The position numbers and the translations under genes were made by a program. Shown here in pieces: positions 7,903 to 17,937 of a stretch of DNA of 64,000 bases; position 1 is the stretch's first letter, and every line of letters begins with the position of its first letter. This DNA is from Grimontia sedimenti (GTDB lineage: Bacteria; Pseudomonadota; Gammaproteobacteria; Enterobacterales; Vibrionaceae), in the NCBI RefSeq assembly GCF_011045095.1, contig NZ_JAALDL010000013.1, positions 1-64,000 on the forward strand, written 5' to 3'. The notes beneath the pieces are model-generated. The model was not told the origin of the DNA. It was given only the letters and a program-made list of their open reading frames with translations, and did not search any database.

Positions 7903-8310
7903 TTACTGATACAAGTATTTTGTAAACAGCAGGTCCGCAATGACTTTCTGATTGGTTTCCGCCAATAGCATTTCGTTTACCTTGTCCAGACACGCTTTGC
8001 GAATCGACTCGCGGCCGGAGAGGGATTTCACACGCACTTCATTTTCCTGGCTCAACACTTCAATGATGGTGTCGCGGATCAGCGGCTGGTGATATTCCAG
8101 CATCTGTATCAGTGAAGGGTCATCCACCATTAGGTCAACTCGGACATTAATAAACCCAAGTTTGCGGCCTTCCGTAATAAAGTTAGTGGTGATCTCTGGC
8201 TCAAGCGTAAAATAGCTGAACTGCGCGGCATTCTCTTCCTCAGCCAAGGTTGGAAGGGAAAACAGCAGAGACACGATTAAGGCGAAAACAGCAGTGATAT
8301 TTTTTTTCAT
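7903..8310 (-). CDS. FliL-like protein with signal peptide
   Basis: The 135-residue protein resembles the periplasmic part of the flagellar basal-body protein FliL: a conserved core (about 40-110) and the C-terminal signature ADLLFTKYLYQ. Unlike classical FliL it has a probable cleavable signal peptide (KKNITAVFALIVSLLFS, then PTLAEEE) in place of a long membrane anchor, and no flagellar gene lies nearby. Similar FliL-like genes beside ubiC occur, as far as I recall, in other Vibrionaceae. I chose the ATG at 8310; a TTG four codons upstream is possible. Function is unknown; a periplasmic envelope protein is the most that can be inferred. Confidence 0.8.
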   Translation of the reverse strand: MKKNITAVFALIVSLLFSLPTLAEEENAAQFSYFTLEPEITTNFITEGRKLGFINVRVDLMVDDPSLIQMLEYHQPLIRDTIIEVLSQENEVRVKSLSGRESIRKACLDKVNEMLLAETNQKVIADLLFTKYLYQ

Positions 8311-8392
8311 GGTTTTTGCCAAACCCCGGATTTCATCAATCTCTTATGGTAGTTTAGCTGCGCGAATAGGGGCACAGCTTGTACAATAGCGC

Positions 8393-8443
8393 AATATACC
8401 TAAACCACTTAAAGCCTGAATCTCTAAGTGGTTTAGGTATATT
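8393..8443. repeat. Perfect 19-bp inverted repeat upstream of ubiC
   Basis: AATATACCTAAACCACTTA (8393-8411) is the exact reverse complement of 8425-8443; the loop is 13 bases. The stem is AT-rich and lacks a trailing T run, so it is not a typical terminator. It lies between the divergent fliL-like and ubiC genes. It could be an operator, an mRNA structure or a copy of an interspersed palindrome. Confidence 0.85.
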
Positions 8444-8511
8444 AATACTAAACACTATTGGCCGATTCGGCGAAAGTTTTGTGGTTTTTTTGCTCTTTGG
8501 CCCAGGATAAC

Positions 8512-9048
8512 ATGTCAGAATTCAAGGAATTACACTTACAAGCTCTCATGAATGCAAGGTGGGAGGAGCCAGACTGGCAAACACTTGAAACTACCCGCGA
8601 AGGGGCGTGGTTACTGGAACGCCACTCGATGACAGAAAGGTTGAAAGCGCACTGTCGCACGCTGGCCGTTGAGGTGTTGGGCTTACATGAAATAGAACAA
8701 TCTGACCTGACTGAGAATGAGCTCAGCCTGTTAGGTGAAGAGTCTTGTTTGGTACGTGAAGTGGTCCTGTCTGGTGATGGGGATGCATGGCTATGTGCTC
8801 GTACTTTGGTGCCTAAATCGACCCTGACAGAAAAAGAGCAAGATATTGCCGATCTTGGCGCAGTGCCTTTGGGGCAGCGCGTGTTTAATCAGGCCAATGC
8901 CCGTCGTGATGCCATTGAAGTCGCGACTGTGATGGTCGAAGGACAATCCCTGCTGGCGCGTCGTTCGCGCTTGTGGGTCAATGAAAAGCCGATGCTGGTG
9001 TCCGAGCTGTTTTTGCCGGATGCACCGGTTTATCAGGAGGAAGGCTAA
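8512..9048 (+). CDS. ubiC: Chorismate pyruvate-lyase
   Basis: UbiC removes pyruvate from chorismate to give 4-hydroxybenzoate, the first committed step of ubiquinone synthesis. The 178-residue protein carries conserved blocks EVVLSGDGDAWLCARTLVP, LGAVPLGQRVF and ARRSRLWVNEKPMLVSELFLP, which include the arginine and C-terminal glutamate used by the family. I chose ATG 8512 behind AGGAT; the frame is open to 8458 without homology. The stop codon abuts the ubiA start, so the two are coupled. Confidence 0.95.
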   Translation: MSEFKELHLQALMNARWEEPDWQTLETTREGAWLLERHSMTERLKAHCRTLAVEVLGLHEIEQSDLTENELSLLGEESCLVREVVLSGDGDAWLCARTLVPKSTLTEKEQDIADLGAVPLGQRVFNQANARRDAIEVATVMVEGQSLLARRSRLWVNEKPMLVSELFLPDAPVYQEEG

Positions 9049-9909
9049 ATGGATGCGGCCAAGGCGAGAGCGTATTGGCAATTGACGCGAATGGACAGGC
9101 CAATCGGCAGTTTGTTGCTGTTGTGGCCAACCCTGTGGGCATTGTTTCTGGCTGCAGACGGGGTGCCGAACCTGCACGTGCTGGTGGTCTTCGTACTTGG
9201 CGTTATTATGATGCGAGCGGCAGGCTGTGTGATTAATGACTTTGCTGATCGTAACTTTGATGGTCATGTGAAACGCACAAAAGCCCGCCCGTTACCTTCT
9301 GGACTGGTGACCGCCAAAGAGGCATTAGCCCTGTTTGGTCTGCTGATTCTAGGCGCATTCCTGCTTGTACTGACGCTTGACCCGCTGACCATCAAGTTAT
9401 CTGTGGTTGCCGCACTGTTGGCGTCTATCTATCCCTTCATGAAACGCTTCACCCATATGCCGCAGTTGGTGCTTGGCATGGCATTTAGCTGGGCGATCCC
9501 GATGGCCTATGCGGCGCAATCTGGCGAATTGCCGCCAGTGGCGTGGATGTTGTTTCTGGCCAATGTGTTGTGGACAGTGGCTTATGACACCCTGTATGCC
9601 ATGGTTGATCGCGATGATGATCTGAAAGTCGGCATCAAATCCTCCGCCATTCTCTTTGGCCGCTTCGACAAGATTGCCATTGGTATCCTGCAACTGATCA
9701 CGGTCCTGTTGTTGGTTCTGGTGGGCTACCTCAGCGAGCTGTCACAGGTTTACTACTGGTTCCTATTGGCCGCTTCGGCGCTGTTTGTTTATCAGCAGTG
9801 GTTGGCGCGTGGCCGTGAGAGAGAGCTTTGCTTCAAAGCCTTCCTGAATAATAACTACGTCGGCATGCTGGTATTTATTGGTTTGGCGCTTGCTGTGTTA
9901 ACCAAGTAA
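9049..9909 (+). CDS. ubiA: 4-Hydroxybenzoate octaprenyltransferase
   Basis: UbiA is an integral membrane enzyme that joins the polyprenyl chain to 4-hydroxybenzoate, the second step of ubiquinone synthesis. The 286-residue protein has about eight membrane segments and both Asp-rich motifs: [23 protein letters not shown] near residue 64 and [21 protein letters not shown] near residue 180. It starts directly after the ubiC stop. A bidirectional terminator separates it from convergent plsB. Confidence 0.96.
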   Translation: MDAAKARAYWQLTRMDRPIGSLLLLWPTLWALFLAADGVPNLHVLVVFVLGVIMMRAAGCVINDFADRNFDGHVKRTKARPLPSGLVTAKEALALFGLLILGAFLLVLTLDPLTIKLSVVAALLASIYPFMKRFTHMPQLVLGMAFSWAIPMAYAAQSGELPPVAWMLFLANVLWTVAYDTLYAMVDRDDDLKVGIKSSAILFGRFDKIAIGILQLITVLLLVLVGYLSELSQVYYWFLLAASALFVYQQWLARGRERELCFKAFLNNNYVGMLVFIGLALAVLTK

Positions 9910-9928
9910 TACGCAACTTAACAACAAT

Positions 9929-9958
9929 AAAAAACCTCGCACATTGGCGAGGTTTTTT
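9929..9958. terminator. Bidirectional terminator ubiA / plsB
   Basis: Perfect 12-bp stem AAAAAACCTCGC (9929-9940) and GCGAGGTTTTTT (9947-9958) with a 6-base loop, between convergent genes. Confidence 0.92.
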
Positions 9959-9977
9959 GTTTTTAGCGATCAGATGA

Positions 9978-12410
9978 TTAGTCTTCTGATGGCTGGTTCA
10001 GGATAGCCTGAATGGTTAGCTGCACTTCCGGTGAAATCAAACCGAATACACACTCGCGGAGCGCCTCAACGCGATCAGCGCGGGCATGGTCGTCGTCATT
10101 CAGATAGCCTTGTTCACGCAGCGAGTTCAGCAAAGTCGCAAACACGCCTTTGTCGAAGAATTCCGGTGCGTTGATACCGTGTAGACGGCTCAGACGTTGC
10201 GCCATCATCTGGCTTTGTTGCTCCAGATCGGACTTCGAGGTGTCTGGCTCATGGCTGAACAGTGTCAGGGTGATCGCGTAGCGCTGCAGGGTTTCTGCAA
10301 TCGTGCGGCCCAGCAACTGAAGTTGTGTGAGCTTACCGTTGTTACGACTGATGGTGTCACCATCTACGGTGATCAGCGATTGACGCTCAAGCTCAATCAA
10401 GGTCGCATCGACGTAGCTTTGCAATGACGCATCATCGAAGCTCATGAAGAGCTCAGCTTTCAGCAGCGGGTAAAGCTGGCGAATCGAGTCCATCAGGTTT
10501 TCACGTGAAACACGGGTCTTGAATACCAGCATTTGAGCGATCAGTGAAGGTACCGCAAACAGGTGAATGATGTTGTTGCGGTAGAAAGTCATCAGGATGG
10601 CCTGCTGACGATCCAGCGAAATCACTTCACCCAGCGAGTCTTTTTCGACTACGAACTTGTTCAGGCTCAGCGCATGCTCAACCAGTTCCTGTGCTGAATC
10701 TGCTGGCACTGTACTGGTCGCTGAATACGGCACCTGACGCAGCAACTCGAGGTAAATGGTCAGTTGTTCTTCCAGCGCTTCACGGCTCAACGCGCTTTGG
10801 CGGGAGGCGAGCAGGGCAGTCGCACACAGGGTCAGGGCATTGGCTGCAGCAGCATCATTGATTTTGGTCATCATGCGCTCTGCCAACTCATTCACTGCTG
10901 GAAGCAGCCAATCTGGACGCTGAGGTTCAATCGGGTCGATGTCTTTTTGCCAATCCGGTGCCTTCTCATTCAGGAAGTGGTTCACAGGAATCGGCTCGCC
11001 GAAGTTCACATAGCCCTTACCGTAGTTACGCAGTTTGCGAAGAATGCCCAGCACCTGGCCGAAACTTTCTTTCTCTTTGCGCTTGCCCTGAAGCTCTTTG
11101 GCGTAGGTGCTCACTTCCATCACGTGCTCGTAGCCGATGTAGACAGGAACCAGAGTCACTGGGCGTTTAAGGCCGCGCAGCATCGCTTGAATGGTCATTG
11201 CCAGCATGCCGGTTTTCGCCGGAAGCAGACGGCCAGTACGCGAACGACCGCCTTCCGAGAAGTATTCTACCGAGTAACCTTTGGCAAAAAGCTCAGCCAG
11301 ATATTCGCGAAATACCGTGGAATAGAGGCGGTTGCCCTTAAAAGTACGGCGCAGGAAGAACGCGCCGCCGCGACGGAAAATAGGACCCGCCGGGAAGAAG
11401 TTCAGGTTTACGCCCGCCGCGATGTGCGGTGGCACCAGACCTTCTTTATAAAGCACGTACGAAAGCAGCAGGTAGTCCATGTGCGAACGGTGACAAGGCA
11501 CGTACACAATCTCATGACCATCTTGCGCCAGCTTACGCACACGCTCGGAGTTATTGATATTAAGGCCTTGATACAGCTTGTTCCAAAGCCAGGTCAGGAT
11601 GCGATCGCCATAGCGGATAAGGCTTGGCGAGAAGTCTGCAGCGATTTCTTCCATCATGTCGATGGCTTCTTTGCGCACTTTCTCTAATGGCACATCACGG
11701 CTTGCCGCTTCATCCTGTACCGCCTTATCAATGGCTTTGGAAGCCAGCAGGCGTTTGAACAGCAGTTGGCGATCCGGCAAGCCAGGGCCGGATGCTGCCA
11801 TTTTTTGGCGTGAGAAGTGGATTTTCGCCACACGTGCCAGCTTGTTCGCGATCGTGGTGTCTGTGCCGTGCTTGTCGGCCATAAAACGCAGAGAAACTGC
11901 ATTACTAAAGCGAACCATGCTGTCACGGCCAAGCGTGAAAATGGTATAGCACTTTTGCAGGCCATTCATGGCTTGCAGCGCAGGTGCTGCCGGACGTGAT
12001 TCATTGCCCGGATCGCGGTTCCACACCACAGATGCCGGCACCATTTGGATGTCGAGATCGGTGTCACGCTTGTGCAGCTCGAGCCATTCGGTGAACAGAG
12101 TGAGGGAGTCAGCCGGGACAGGGTCGCTGTCTTTAAACATGCGCTTGCCTTCAGACACACAGACATAGCGCGGCAGGCTTTTTCCTCCCAGTTCCAAAGG
12201 TTCCAGCGGGTCTGGCAAACCCAGTTGCAGACAGCTGCTGCGCAAGGTCAGCAGATCGGTATGAGAGCGGAACGGCAAGACATAAACCATAGGGCGGGAC
12301 AGATCGAGGTCCAGCTGGTTTATGGGATCTGACGGAATACTGATGGTTTTCACCAGTACCGACAGCGGTAAATTCAATAGCTTGTGATAAATCGATTGGC
12401 AAGCAGACAT
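9978..12410 (-). CDS. plsB: Glycerol-3-phosphate 1-O-acyltransferase PlsB
   Basis: PlsB attaches the first acyl chain to glycerol 3-phosphate at the inner membrane and so commits it to phospholipid synthesis. The 810-residue protein (E. coli 807) has the acyltransferase HX4D block as [14 protein letters not shown] around residue 310, followed by the substrate-binding blocks [29 protein letters not shown] and [14 protein letters not shown]. It shares its substrate with GlpD, 2 kb away. It is divergent from lexA, as in E. coli. Confidence 0.97.
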   Translation of the reverse strand: MSACQSIYHKLLNLPLSVLVKTISIPSDPINQLDLDLSRPMVYVLPFRSHTDLLTLRSSCLQLGLPDPLEPLELGGKSLPRYVCVSEGKRMFKDSDPVPADSLTLFTEWLELHKRDTDLDIQMVPASVVWNRDPGNESRPAAPALQAMNGLQKCYTIFTLGRDSMVRFSNAVSLRFMADKHGTDTTIANKLARVAKIHFSRQKMAASGPGLPDRQLLFKRLLASKAIDKAVQDEAASRDVPLEKVRKEAIDMMEEIAADFSPSLIRYGDRILTWLWNKLYQGLNINNSERVRKLAQDGHEIVYVPCHRSHMDYLLLSYVLYKEGLVPPHIAAGVNLNFFPAGPIFRRGGAFFLRRTFKGNRLYSTVFREYLAELFAKGYSVEYFSEGGRSRTGRLLPAKTGMLAMTIQAMLRGLKRPVTLVPVYIGYEHVMEVSTYAKELQGKRKEKESFGQVLGILRKLRNYGKGYVNFGEPIPVNHFLNEKAPDWQKDIDPIEPQRPDWLLPAVNELAERMMTKINDAAAANALTLCATALLASRQSALSREALEEQLTIYLELLRQVPYSATSTVPADSAQELVEHALSLNKFVVEKDSLGEVISLDRQQAILMTFYRNNIIHLFAVPSLIAQMLVFKTRVSRENLMDSIRQLYPLLKAELFMSFDDASLQSYVDATLIELERQSLITVDGDTISRNNGKLTQLQLLGRTIAETLQRYAITLTLFSHEPDTSKSDLEQQSQMMAQRLSRLHGINAPEFFDKGVFATLLNSLREQGYLNDDDHARADRVEALRECVFGLISPEVQLTIQAILNQPSED

Positions 12411-12610
12411 CTGATCGCAGCCTCTTATATTTTGTGCGTGGCAAGTCTAGCAGAAAACATCCCCGAACTTGCAGGGAAATGACACCAATCCGCGGGCTTA
12501 TGTCATGGATGAGCCAAGGTATGGTGAGCTGGGCAGTCAGAAAAATTGTGAGCTGAGCAGCGCCTTTATTAGAGATTGGCGCAAAATCCGCCTTTTCAAG
12601 TGGTTAAACA

Positions 12611-12646
12611 CTGGATATACTCACAGTTAACTGTATAAAAAGACAG
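12611..12646 (+). promoter_or_regulatory. Two LexA (SOS) boxes upstream of lexA
   Basis: CTGGATATACTCACAG (12611-12626) fits CTG-N10-CAG with one deviation in the outer CTGT; CTGTATAAAAAGACAG (12631-12646) has the full CTGT-N8-ACAG. The boxes are 20 bp apart start to start, nearly the same as the pair before E. coli lexA, so LexA autoregulation is well supported. Confidence 0.9.
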
Positions 12647-12654
12647 GTCATGAT

Positions 12655-13278
12655 ATGAAGCCGTTAACCGCAAGACAACAGCAAGTCTTTGATTTGATCA
12701 AAGCAAAGATCGATGACTCCGGTATGCCACCGACGCGTGCCGAAATCGCGAAAGAACTCGGGTTCCGTTCTGCCAATGCGGCAGAAGAGCACCTGAAAGC
12801 GCTGGCGCGTAAAGGCGTGCTTGAAATCGTACCCGGTGCATCACGCGGTATCCGCTTGCTGGTGGAAACCGAAGCGGCGAACGATGAAGAAGGCCTGCCT
12901 TTGATTGGCCGCGTGGCAGCCGGTGAACCTATCCTCGCGCAAGAGCACGTGGAAATGCACTATCAGGTTGATCCGAACCTGTTCAAACCGAATGCGGATT
13001 TCTTGCTACGCGTTAGCGGTATGAGTATGAAAGATATCGGTATTATGGATGGCGACCTGCTGGCGGTACATAAAACGCAGGACGTGCGAAACGGCCAAGT
13101 GGTTGTCGCGCGTGTTGAAGATGATGTCACCGTGAAGCGCCTTGAGCGCAAAGGCAATCAGGTGCTGCTTCATGCTGAGAACGAAGAATTCGCGCCGATC
13201 GTTGTTGACCTGGCTCATCAGCATCTCACGATTGAAGGTATTGCTGTTGGTGTGATTCGCAACACAGACTGGATGTAA
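12655..13278 (+). CDS. lexA: LexA repressor
   Basis: LexA represses the SOS regulon and is inactivated by RecA-stimulated self-cleavage. The 207-residue protein has a winged helix N-terminus (about 1-70, with [21 protein letters not shown] as the recognition region), the cleavage site Ala89-Gly90 in GRVAAGEP, catalytic Ser124 in SGMSMKD and Lys161 in VTVKRLE. All are offset by five residues from E. coli. Two SOS boxes precede the ATG at 12655. E. coli has dinF immediately downstream; here a terminator and an 8-kb cytochrome oxidase cluster intervene. Confidence 0.98.
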   Translation: MKPLTARQQQVFDLIKAKIDDSGMPPTRAEIAKELGFRSANAAEEHLKALARKGVLEIVPGASRGIRLLVETEAANDEEGLPLIGRVAAGEPILAQEHVEMHYQVDPNLFKPNADFLLRVSGMSMKDIGIMDGDLLAVHKTQDVRNGQVVVARVEDDVTVKRLERKGNQVLLHAENEEFAPIVVDLAHQHLTIEGIAVGVIRNTDWM

Positions 13279-13312
13279 CACTCTAGCTTCGCATTACAAG
13301 AGTTAAAGAAAC

Positions 13313-13353
13313 AGGCAGCTTCGGATGAAAAGTCCGACGCTGCCTTTCTTTTT
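13313..13353 (+). terminator. lexA terminator
   Basis: AGGCAGC-T-TCGGA (13313-13325) pairs with TCCGA-C-GCTGCCT (13333-13345) around a 7-base loop, then TTCTTTTT. It isolates lexA from coxB. Confidence 0.85.
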
Positions 13354-13712
13354 GCGAGTTTTTCGTGCTACAGACCGCTTCCCCTCTGCATTTTTGCACA
13401 CCCGCAATTCTCTGTTCTGCGCGGTCACTTTCCTCAAAACAAGGCATTAACTCTTCTTAAAATAAAGATTTTTTTGCTTTGGATTTCTGAAGTTTTTTAA
13501 GAAAAGCGGCACAAAATCGTTGAGGATGAAACAGTTGTCTTCATCTCGTAAATTCGTGGCTGGCATCATGTTTCGGGGCATTCTGCCGCTCAAATTTTGT
13601 TCTTTCCACGTTCCTTGCCTAGCTTTAGTTGTAAACAGAGTGTTAACCAAACTTTCATTTTTTTGCATCCATTTACATTTAGCACTGCGAAGTGACTTTG
13701 AGGAGGGAACCG
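13354..13712 (+). promoter_or_regulatory. lexA-coxB intergenic region
   Basis: About 360 bases with no supported gene on either strand. It is AT-rich around 13445-13510 and 13630-13680 and presumably holds the coxB promoter, but I see no convincing -35/-10 pair. The coxB Shine-Dalgarno AGGAGGG is at 13701-13707. Confidence 0.4.
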
Positions 13713-14861
13713 GTGAAGACTCGCCAACTTCTATACGCGCTCGCAATTTTCTCTTCGTTTGCGGCCAATGCTGCCAACGAAGCGTCCTCGTTTAACCTGA
13801 CTCCCGGTGTGACGGAAATCAGTGAGAAAGTCTATGGCCTTCATATGACGATTCTCTGGATTTGTGTCGCTATCGGCGTGGTCGTTTTCGGCGTGATGTT
13901 CTGGTCTATCATCCATCACCGCAAATCTAAAGGCGCGGTAGCAGCGAACTTCCATGAAAGCACCAAAGTGGAGATTCTCTGGACGCTAATCCCTTTTCTG
14001 ATCCTGATTGGTATGGCTGTTCCGGCAACCAAGGTGTTGTTGGCAATGGAAGATCCGTCTGATTCAGAACTGACGATTCAGGTGACGGGTTCTCAATGGA
14101 AATGGCATTACCGCTATTTCGACCATGAAGTGGAATTCTTCTCTTTGCTGGCGACTTCTGCTGCGCAAATTGATGGTGAATCAACCAAGCGTGACACCTA
14201 CCTGTTGGAAGTTGACCGCCCGCTGGTAGTGCCAATTGGCAAGAAAGTGCGTTTCCTTATCACCTCTGAGGATGTCATCCACTCTTGGTGGGTGCCGGAC
14301 TTTGCCGTGAAGAAAGATGCCAACCCTGGTTTTATCAACGAAGCGTGGACGCGTATCGACAAGCCGGGGATTTACCGCGGTCAGTGTGCAGAGCTCTGTG
14401 GTAAAGACCATGGCTTTATGCCGATTGTGGTGATTGCCAAACCGGTCGACGAGTTCGAGGCTTGGGTGACGGAAACCGCGGCTGCGCAAGCCAAGGTGAA
14501 AGAAGAAGAGCAGAAACTGCTGGCGATGAACATGGACATGGAAGAGCTGATGGAGCTGGGCGAGGAAGTGTACAACTCGCGCTGCGCTGCCTGTCACCAA
14601 GTCAATGGTCTGGGTCTTCCAGGTGTGTTCCCGGCGCTTGCCCAACAAGGCATTTCTGCTGATCCCGATAAGGTACTCGACCACCTCAATATTGTAATCC
14701 ACGGCAAACCAGGCACGGCCATGCAGGCGTTTGGTGCGCAACTCGGCCTGAAAGAGCTGGCAGCGGTGATCACCTACGAGCGAAACGCTTGGGGCAACAA
14801 CACGGGCGATGCTATTCAGGCGTCTCAAATCAATGCTGTGCTCAACGGTGACGATCTTTAA
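13713..14861 (+). CDS. coxB: Cytochrome c oxidase subunit II with fused cytochrome c domain
   Basis: Subunit II takes electrons from cytochrome c through its CuA centre. The 382-residue precursor has a signal peptide (TRQLLYALAIFSSFAANA), two membrane segments (about 38-65 and 80-105) and a cupredoxin domain with CuA ligands in HSWWVPDF and GQCAELCGKDHGFM. A C-terminal class I cytochrome c domain follows a charged linker, with heme motif CAACH in NSRCAACHQVNGLG. I chose the GTG at 13713 behind AGGAGGG; the frame is open to 13692. It is the first gene of an aa3-type oxidase cluster. Confidence 0.95.
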   Translation: MKTRQLLYALAIFSSFAANAANEASSFNLTPGVTEISEKVYGLHMTILWICVAIGVVVFGVMFWSIIHHRKSKGAVAANFHESTKVEILWTLIPFLILIGMAVPATKVLLAMEDPSDSELTIQVTGSQWKWHYRYFDHEVEFFSLLATSAAQIDGESTKRDTYLLEVDRPLVVPIGKKVRFLITSEDVIHSWWVPDFAVKKDANPGFINEAWTRIDKPGIYRGQCAELCGKDHGFMPIVVIAKPVDEFEAWVTETAAAQAKVKEEEQKLLAMNMDMEELMELGEEVYNSRCAACHQVNGLGLPGVFPALAQQGISADPDKVLDHLNIVIHGKPGTAMQAFGAQLGLKELAAVITYERNAWGNNTGDAIQASQINAVLNGDDL

Positions 14862-14873
14862 GGAGAAATCGCA

Positions 14874-16466
14874 ATGACGGATATGACGCCTGATCAGGTC
14901 GGTCACGATGACCACGACCATGATCATAAACCCCGAGGGTTGATGCGTTGGCTGTTAACGACCAACCATAAAGACATCGGCTCCATGTATTTGATCTTCA
15001 GCTTCAGCATGTTCTTGCTGGGCGGGGCGATGGCATTGGTTATCCGGGCGGAGTTGTTCCAGCCGGGATTGCAATTGGTTGATCCTAACTTCTTTAACCA
15101 GATGACCACGGTTCATGGTCTTATCATGGTATTCGGTGCGGTCATGCCAGCCTTTACAGGATTGGCTAACTGGATGGTGCCTATGATGATTGGCGCGCCG
15201 GATATGGCTCTGCCACGCATGAATAACTGGAGCTTCTGGATACTGCCGTTTGCCTTCCTGATGCTCATCATGTCGCTGTTTATGGAAGGAGGCGGTCCAA
15301 ACTTTGGCTGGACTTTCTACGCACCGCTCTCCACCACCTATTCCCCCGACAGCACCGCACTGTTCGTGTTTGCTGTTCATATCATGGGTATCAGCTCCAT
15401 CATGGGCGCGATCAACGTGATAGTGACCATCATGAACCTGCGTGCACCGGGCATGACCTATATGAAGATGCCGTTGTTCGTCTGGACTTGGTTTATCACT
15501 GCCTTCCTGTTGATTGCGGTGATGCCAGTGCTTGCCGGGGCAGTCACCATGGTGTTGACCGATAAGTACTTCGGCACGTCATTCTTTGATGCCGCCGGTG
15601 GTGGCGATCCGGTCATGTTCCAGCACATCTTCTGGTTCTTCGGGCACCCAGAGGTGTACATCATGATCCTGCCGAGCTTCGGGATAATCTCTGCGATTGT
15701 GCCAGCGTTTGCCCGCAAACCACTGTTTGGCTATGCGTCCATGGTTTACGCGACCGCATCCATTGCAGGCTTGAGCTTTGTGGTATGGGCGCACCACATG
15801 TTCACAACAGGCATGCCGGTGTTTGCAGAACTCTTTTTCATGTATTGCACCATGTTGATATCGGTGCCGACCGGCGTGAAAGTGTTTAACTGGGTGGCGA
15901 CCATGTGGCGAGGCTCATTGACCTTTGAGACGCCCATGTTGTTTGCGCTCGCCTTTATTGTGTTATTCACCATCGGGGGCTTCTCCGGCCTGATGCTGGC
16001 AATAACACCGGTGGACTTCCAATACCATGACACCTACTTCGTGGTGGCACACTTCCACTATGTTCTGGTGTCCGGGGCTATCTTCTCCATCATGGCAGCG
16101 GCTTATTACTGGCTGCCAAAATGGACCGGGCATATGTACAACCAGACGCTCGCCAACTGGCACTTCTGGTGCTCACTGATTTCGGTCAACATCCTGTTCT
16201 TCCCAATGCACTTCCTGGGGCTGGCTGGCATGCCACGTCGTATTCCGGATTACGCCCTGCAGTTCGCTGATATCAACGCGATTGTCAGTGTCGGTGCTTT
16301 CCTGTTCGGTTTCTCCCAGCTTATCTTCTTGGTGCTGGTGGTGAAATGTATTCGCGGCGGCGAGCCTGCGCCAGCGAAACCTTGGGAAGGTGCAGAAGGA
16401 TTGGAATGGACAGTGCCTTCACCTGCGCCTTATCACACCTTCTCAACACCACCGAAAATCGATTGA
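14874..16466 (+). CDS. coxA: Cytochrome c oxidase subunit I (aa3-type)
   Basis: The catalytic heme-copper subunit, which reduces oxygen and pumps protons. The 530-residue protein has about twelve membrane segments. Visible signatures are the CuB and cross-link region WFFGHPEVYIMILP (the Glu of type A1 enzymes), WAHHMFTTG with two CuB histidines, the K-channel region and HFHYVLVSGAIF with the heme ligands. The N-terminus is His/Asp-rich (DDHDHDHK), which is unusual but harmless. It lies 12 bases after coxB. Confidence 0.97.
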   Translation: MTDMTPDQVGHDDHDHDHKPRGLMRWLLTTNHKDIGSMYLIFSFSMFLLGGAMALVIRAELFQPGLQLVDPNFFNQMTTVHGLIMVFGAVMPAFTGLANWMVPMMIGAPDMALPRMNNWSFWILPFAFLMLIMSLFMEGGGPNFGWTFYAPLSTTYSPDSTALFVFAVHIMGISSIMGAINVIVTIMNLRAPGMTYMKMPLFVWTWFITAFLLIAVMPVLAGAVTMVLTDKYFGTSFFDAAGGGDPVMFQHIFWFFGHPEVYIMILPSFGIISAIVPAFARKPLFGYASMVYATASIAGLSFVVWAHHMFTTGMPVFAELFFMYCTMLISVPTGVKVFNWVATMWRGSLTFETPMLFALAFIVLFTIGGFSGLMLAITPVDFQYHDTYFVVAHFHYVLVSGAIFSIMAAAYYWLPKWTGHMYNQTLANWHFWCSLISVNILFFPMHFLGLAGMPRRIPDYALQFADINAIVSVGAFLFGFSQLIFLVLVVKCIRGGEPAPAKPWEGAEGLEWTVPSPAPYHTFSTPPKID

Positions 16467-16475
16467 GGATAGCAT

Positions 16476-17024
16476 ATGGCAGAGCAAGAACAGCAGACAC
16501 AAAAAACAGGACGTTCAGCAGCAAAGCTGGCGGGCTTGGCTGTGCTGATGTTTGGCTTTGCCTTCGCACTGGTGCCACTTTATGACGTGTTCTGCGACAT
16601 CACCGGCATTAACGGTAAAACCAGTGATGTCGCGGCGACGGAAAGTAATCAGGTGGATTTTTCCCGCACTGTCACCGTTGAGTTTGTTGCCTACATTAAT
16701 CCCGGTCTTGGCTGGGATTTTGTGCCAGAGGTGAAAAAGCTCACCGTGCATCCGGGAGAGACGCGCACCATCGCTTACCGTGCCACCAACAACACCTTGG
16801 TGAACTCGGTCGGACAGGCGGTGCCTTCGGTTACCCCGGGTCTTGCCGCGCAATATCTGAACAAAATTGAATGTTTCTGCTTTAACCGCCAGCCCCTTGA
16901 AGCAGGAAAAGACGCAGAACTTCCACTGGTGTTTTATGTCGACCCGGAGCTGCCGGAAGACATCAGCACCCTGACGCTGGCATATACCCTGTTTAGCGCA
17001 AAGACTGAGCCTGTGACTCAGTAA
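16476..17024 (+). CDS. ctaG: Cytochrome c oxidase copper chaperone Cox11/CtaG
   Basis: Cox11 delivers copper to the CuB site of subunit I. The 182-residue protein has one N-terminal membrane anchor (about 14-35) ending in the conserved VPLYDVFCDITGINGKT, then a periplasmic Ig-like domain with the copper motif IECFCFNRQPLEAGK near residues 128-142. It sits between coxA and coxC in the same orientation with very short gaps. Confidence 0.95.
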   Translation: MAEQEQQTQKTGRSAAKLAGLAVLMFGFAFALVPLYDVFCDITGINGKTSDVAATESNQVDFSRTVTVEFVAYINPGLGWDFVPEVKKLTVHPGETRTIAYRATNNTLVNSVGQAVPSVTPGLAAQYLNKIECFCFNRQPLEAGKDAELPLVFYVDPELPEDISTLTLAYTLFSAKTEPVTQ

Positions 17025-17040
17025 ATGCAGTGAGGTCATC

Positions 17041-17928
17041 ATGACGACAGATACCAATACCGATGCCCAGTACGAAAACTACTATGTGCCTGCACAGAGC
17101 AAGTGGCCGATTGTCGGTGCTATTGCCTTGTTCTTTATCGCAATGGGCGCTGGTTCGACAGTCGCCGGATTGTTCGGTGGCAATGGCCCATGGATGCTGC
17201 TGATTGGCACCGGCATTTTGATGTTTATGCTGTTCGGCTGGTTCCGTGATGTGATTCATGAGTCGATGGGCGGCTTGTATTCAGCGCAAATGGACCGTTC
17301 TTTCCGCCAGGGCATGAGCTGGTTCATCTTCTCGGAAGTGATGTTCTTTGCTGCCTTCTTTGGTGCATTGTTTTACGCCCGAGTCATTGCGGTTCCTTGG
17401 CTGGGAGGAGCGAGCAACAATGCCATGACGGCAGCAGTGCTCTGGCCTGACTTTATTCCAGGTTGGCCTTTGGTGAAAACGCCAGGTGGCACGGAAACCA
17501 CAGCCATGGGAGCTTGGGGTTTACCGCTGATTAACACCATTATTCTGCTTGCTTCGTCTGTCACGCTGCACTTTGCACATGTAGCGATGGAAGAAGGCAA
17601 CCGCCAACGCGTGAAACTGTTTCTTGGTGTTACCGTGCTGCTGGGGTGGATTTTCCTCGGGCTTCAGGTGGAAGAATATGTACACGCGTATCAAGAGCTG
17701 AACCTCAGGCTGGATTCAGGGATTTACGGGAACACCTTCTTCCTGCTTACCGGTTTCCACGGTATGCATGTTTTCCTTGGCTCGATCATTCTGTTCATTA
17801 TTTGGTTGCGGGTACTGAAAGGACATATGACCCCTGAGCATCACTTCGCCTTCCAGGCTGGTGCTTGGTATTGGCACTTTGTGGATGTGGTATGGCTGTG
17901 TCTGTTCGTGTTCGTCTACATCTTGTAG
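17041..17928 (+). CDS. coxC: Cytochrome c oxidase subunit III
   Basis: The third core subunit, seven membrane segments, stabilising proton uptake by subunit I. The 295-residue sequence shows the family blocks SWFIFSEVMFFAAFFGALFY, GSTVTL-like LASSVTLHFAH, TGFHGMHVFLG and AGAWYWHFVDVVWLCLFVFVYIL. The last gene of the oxidase structural set; its stop is 9 bases from the end of the opposing DUF2909 gene. Confidence 0.97.
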   Translation: MTTDTNTDAQYENYYVPAQSKWPIVGAIALFFIAMGAGSTVAGLFGGNGPWMLLIGTGILMFMLFGWFRDVIHESMGGLYSAQMDRSFRQGMSWFIFSEVMFFAAFFGALFYARVIAVPWLGGASNNAMTAAVLWPDFIPGWPLVKTPGGTETTAMGAWGLPLINTIILLASSVTLHFAHVAMEEGNRQRVKLFLGVTVLLGWIFLGLQVEEYVHAYQELNLRLDSGIYGNTFFLLTGFHGMHVFLGSIILFIIWLRVLKGHMTPEHHFAFQAGAWYWHFVDVVWLCLFVFVYIL

Positions 17929-17937
17929 GGACGCAAA

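Noticed and set aside
10764-11687. Long open frame (307 codons) on the plus strand inside plsB
   Set aside because: It is antisense to plsB, whose full length and motifs are unmistakable; no Shine-Dalgarno and no recognisable protein.
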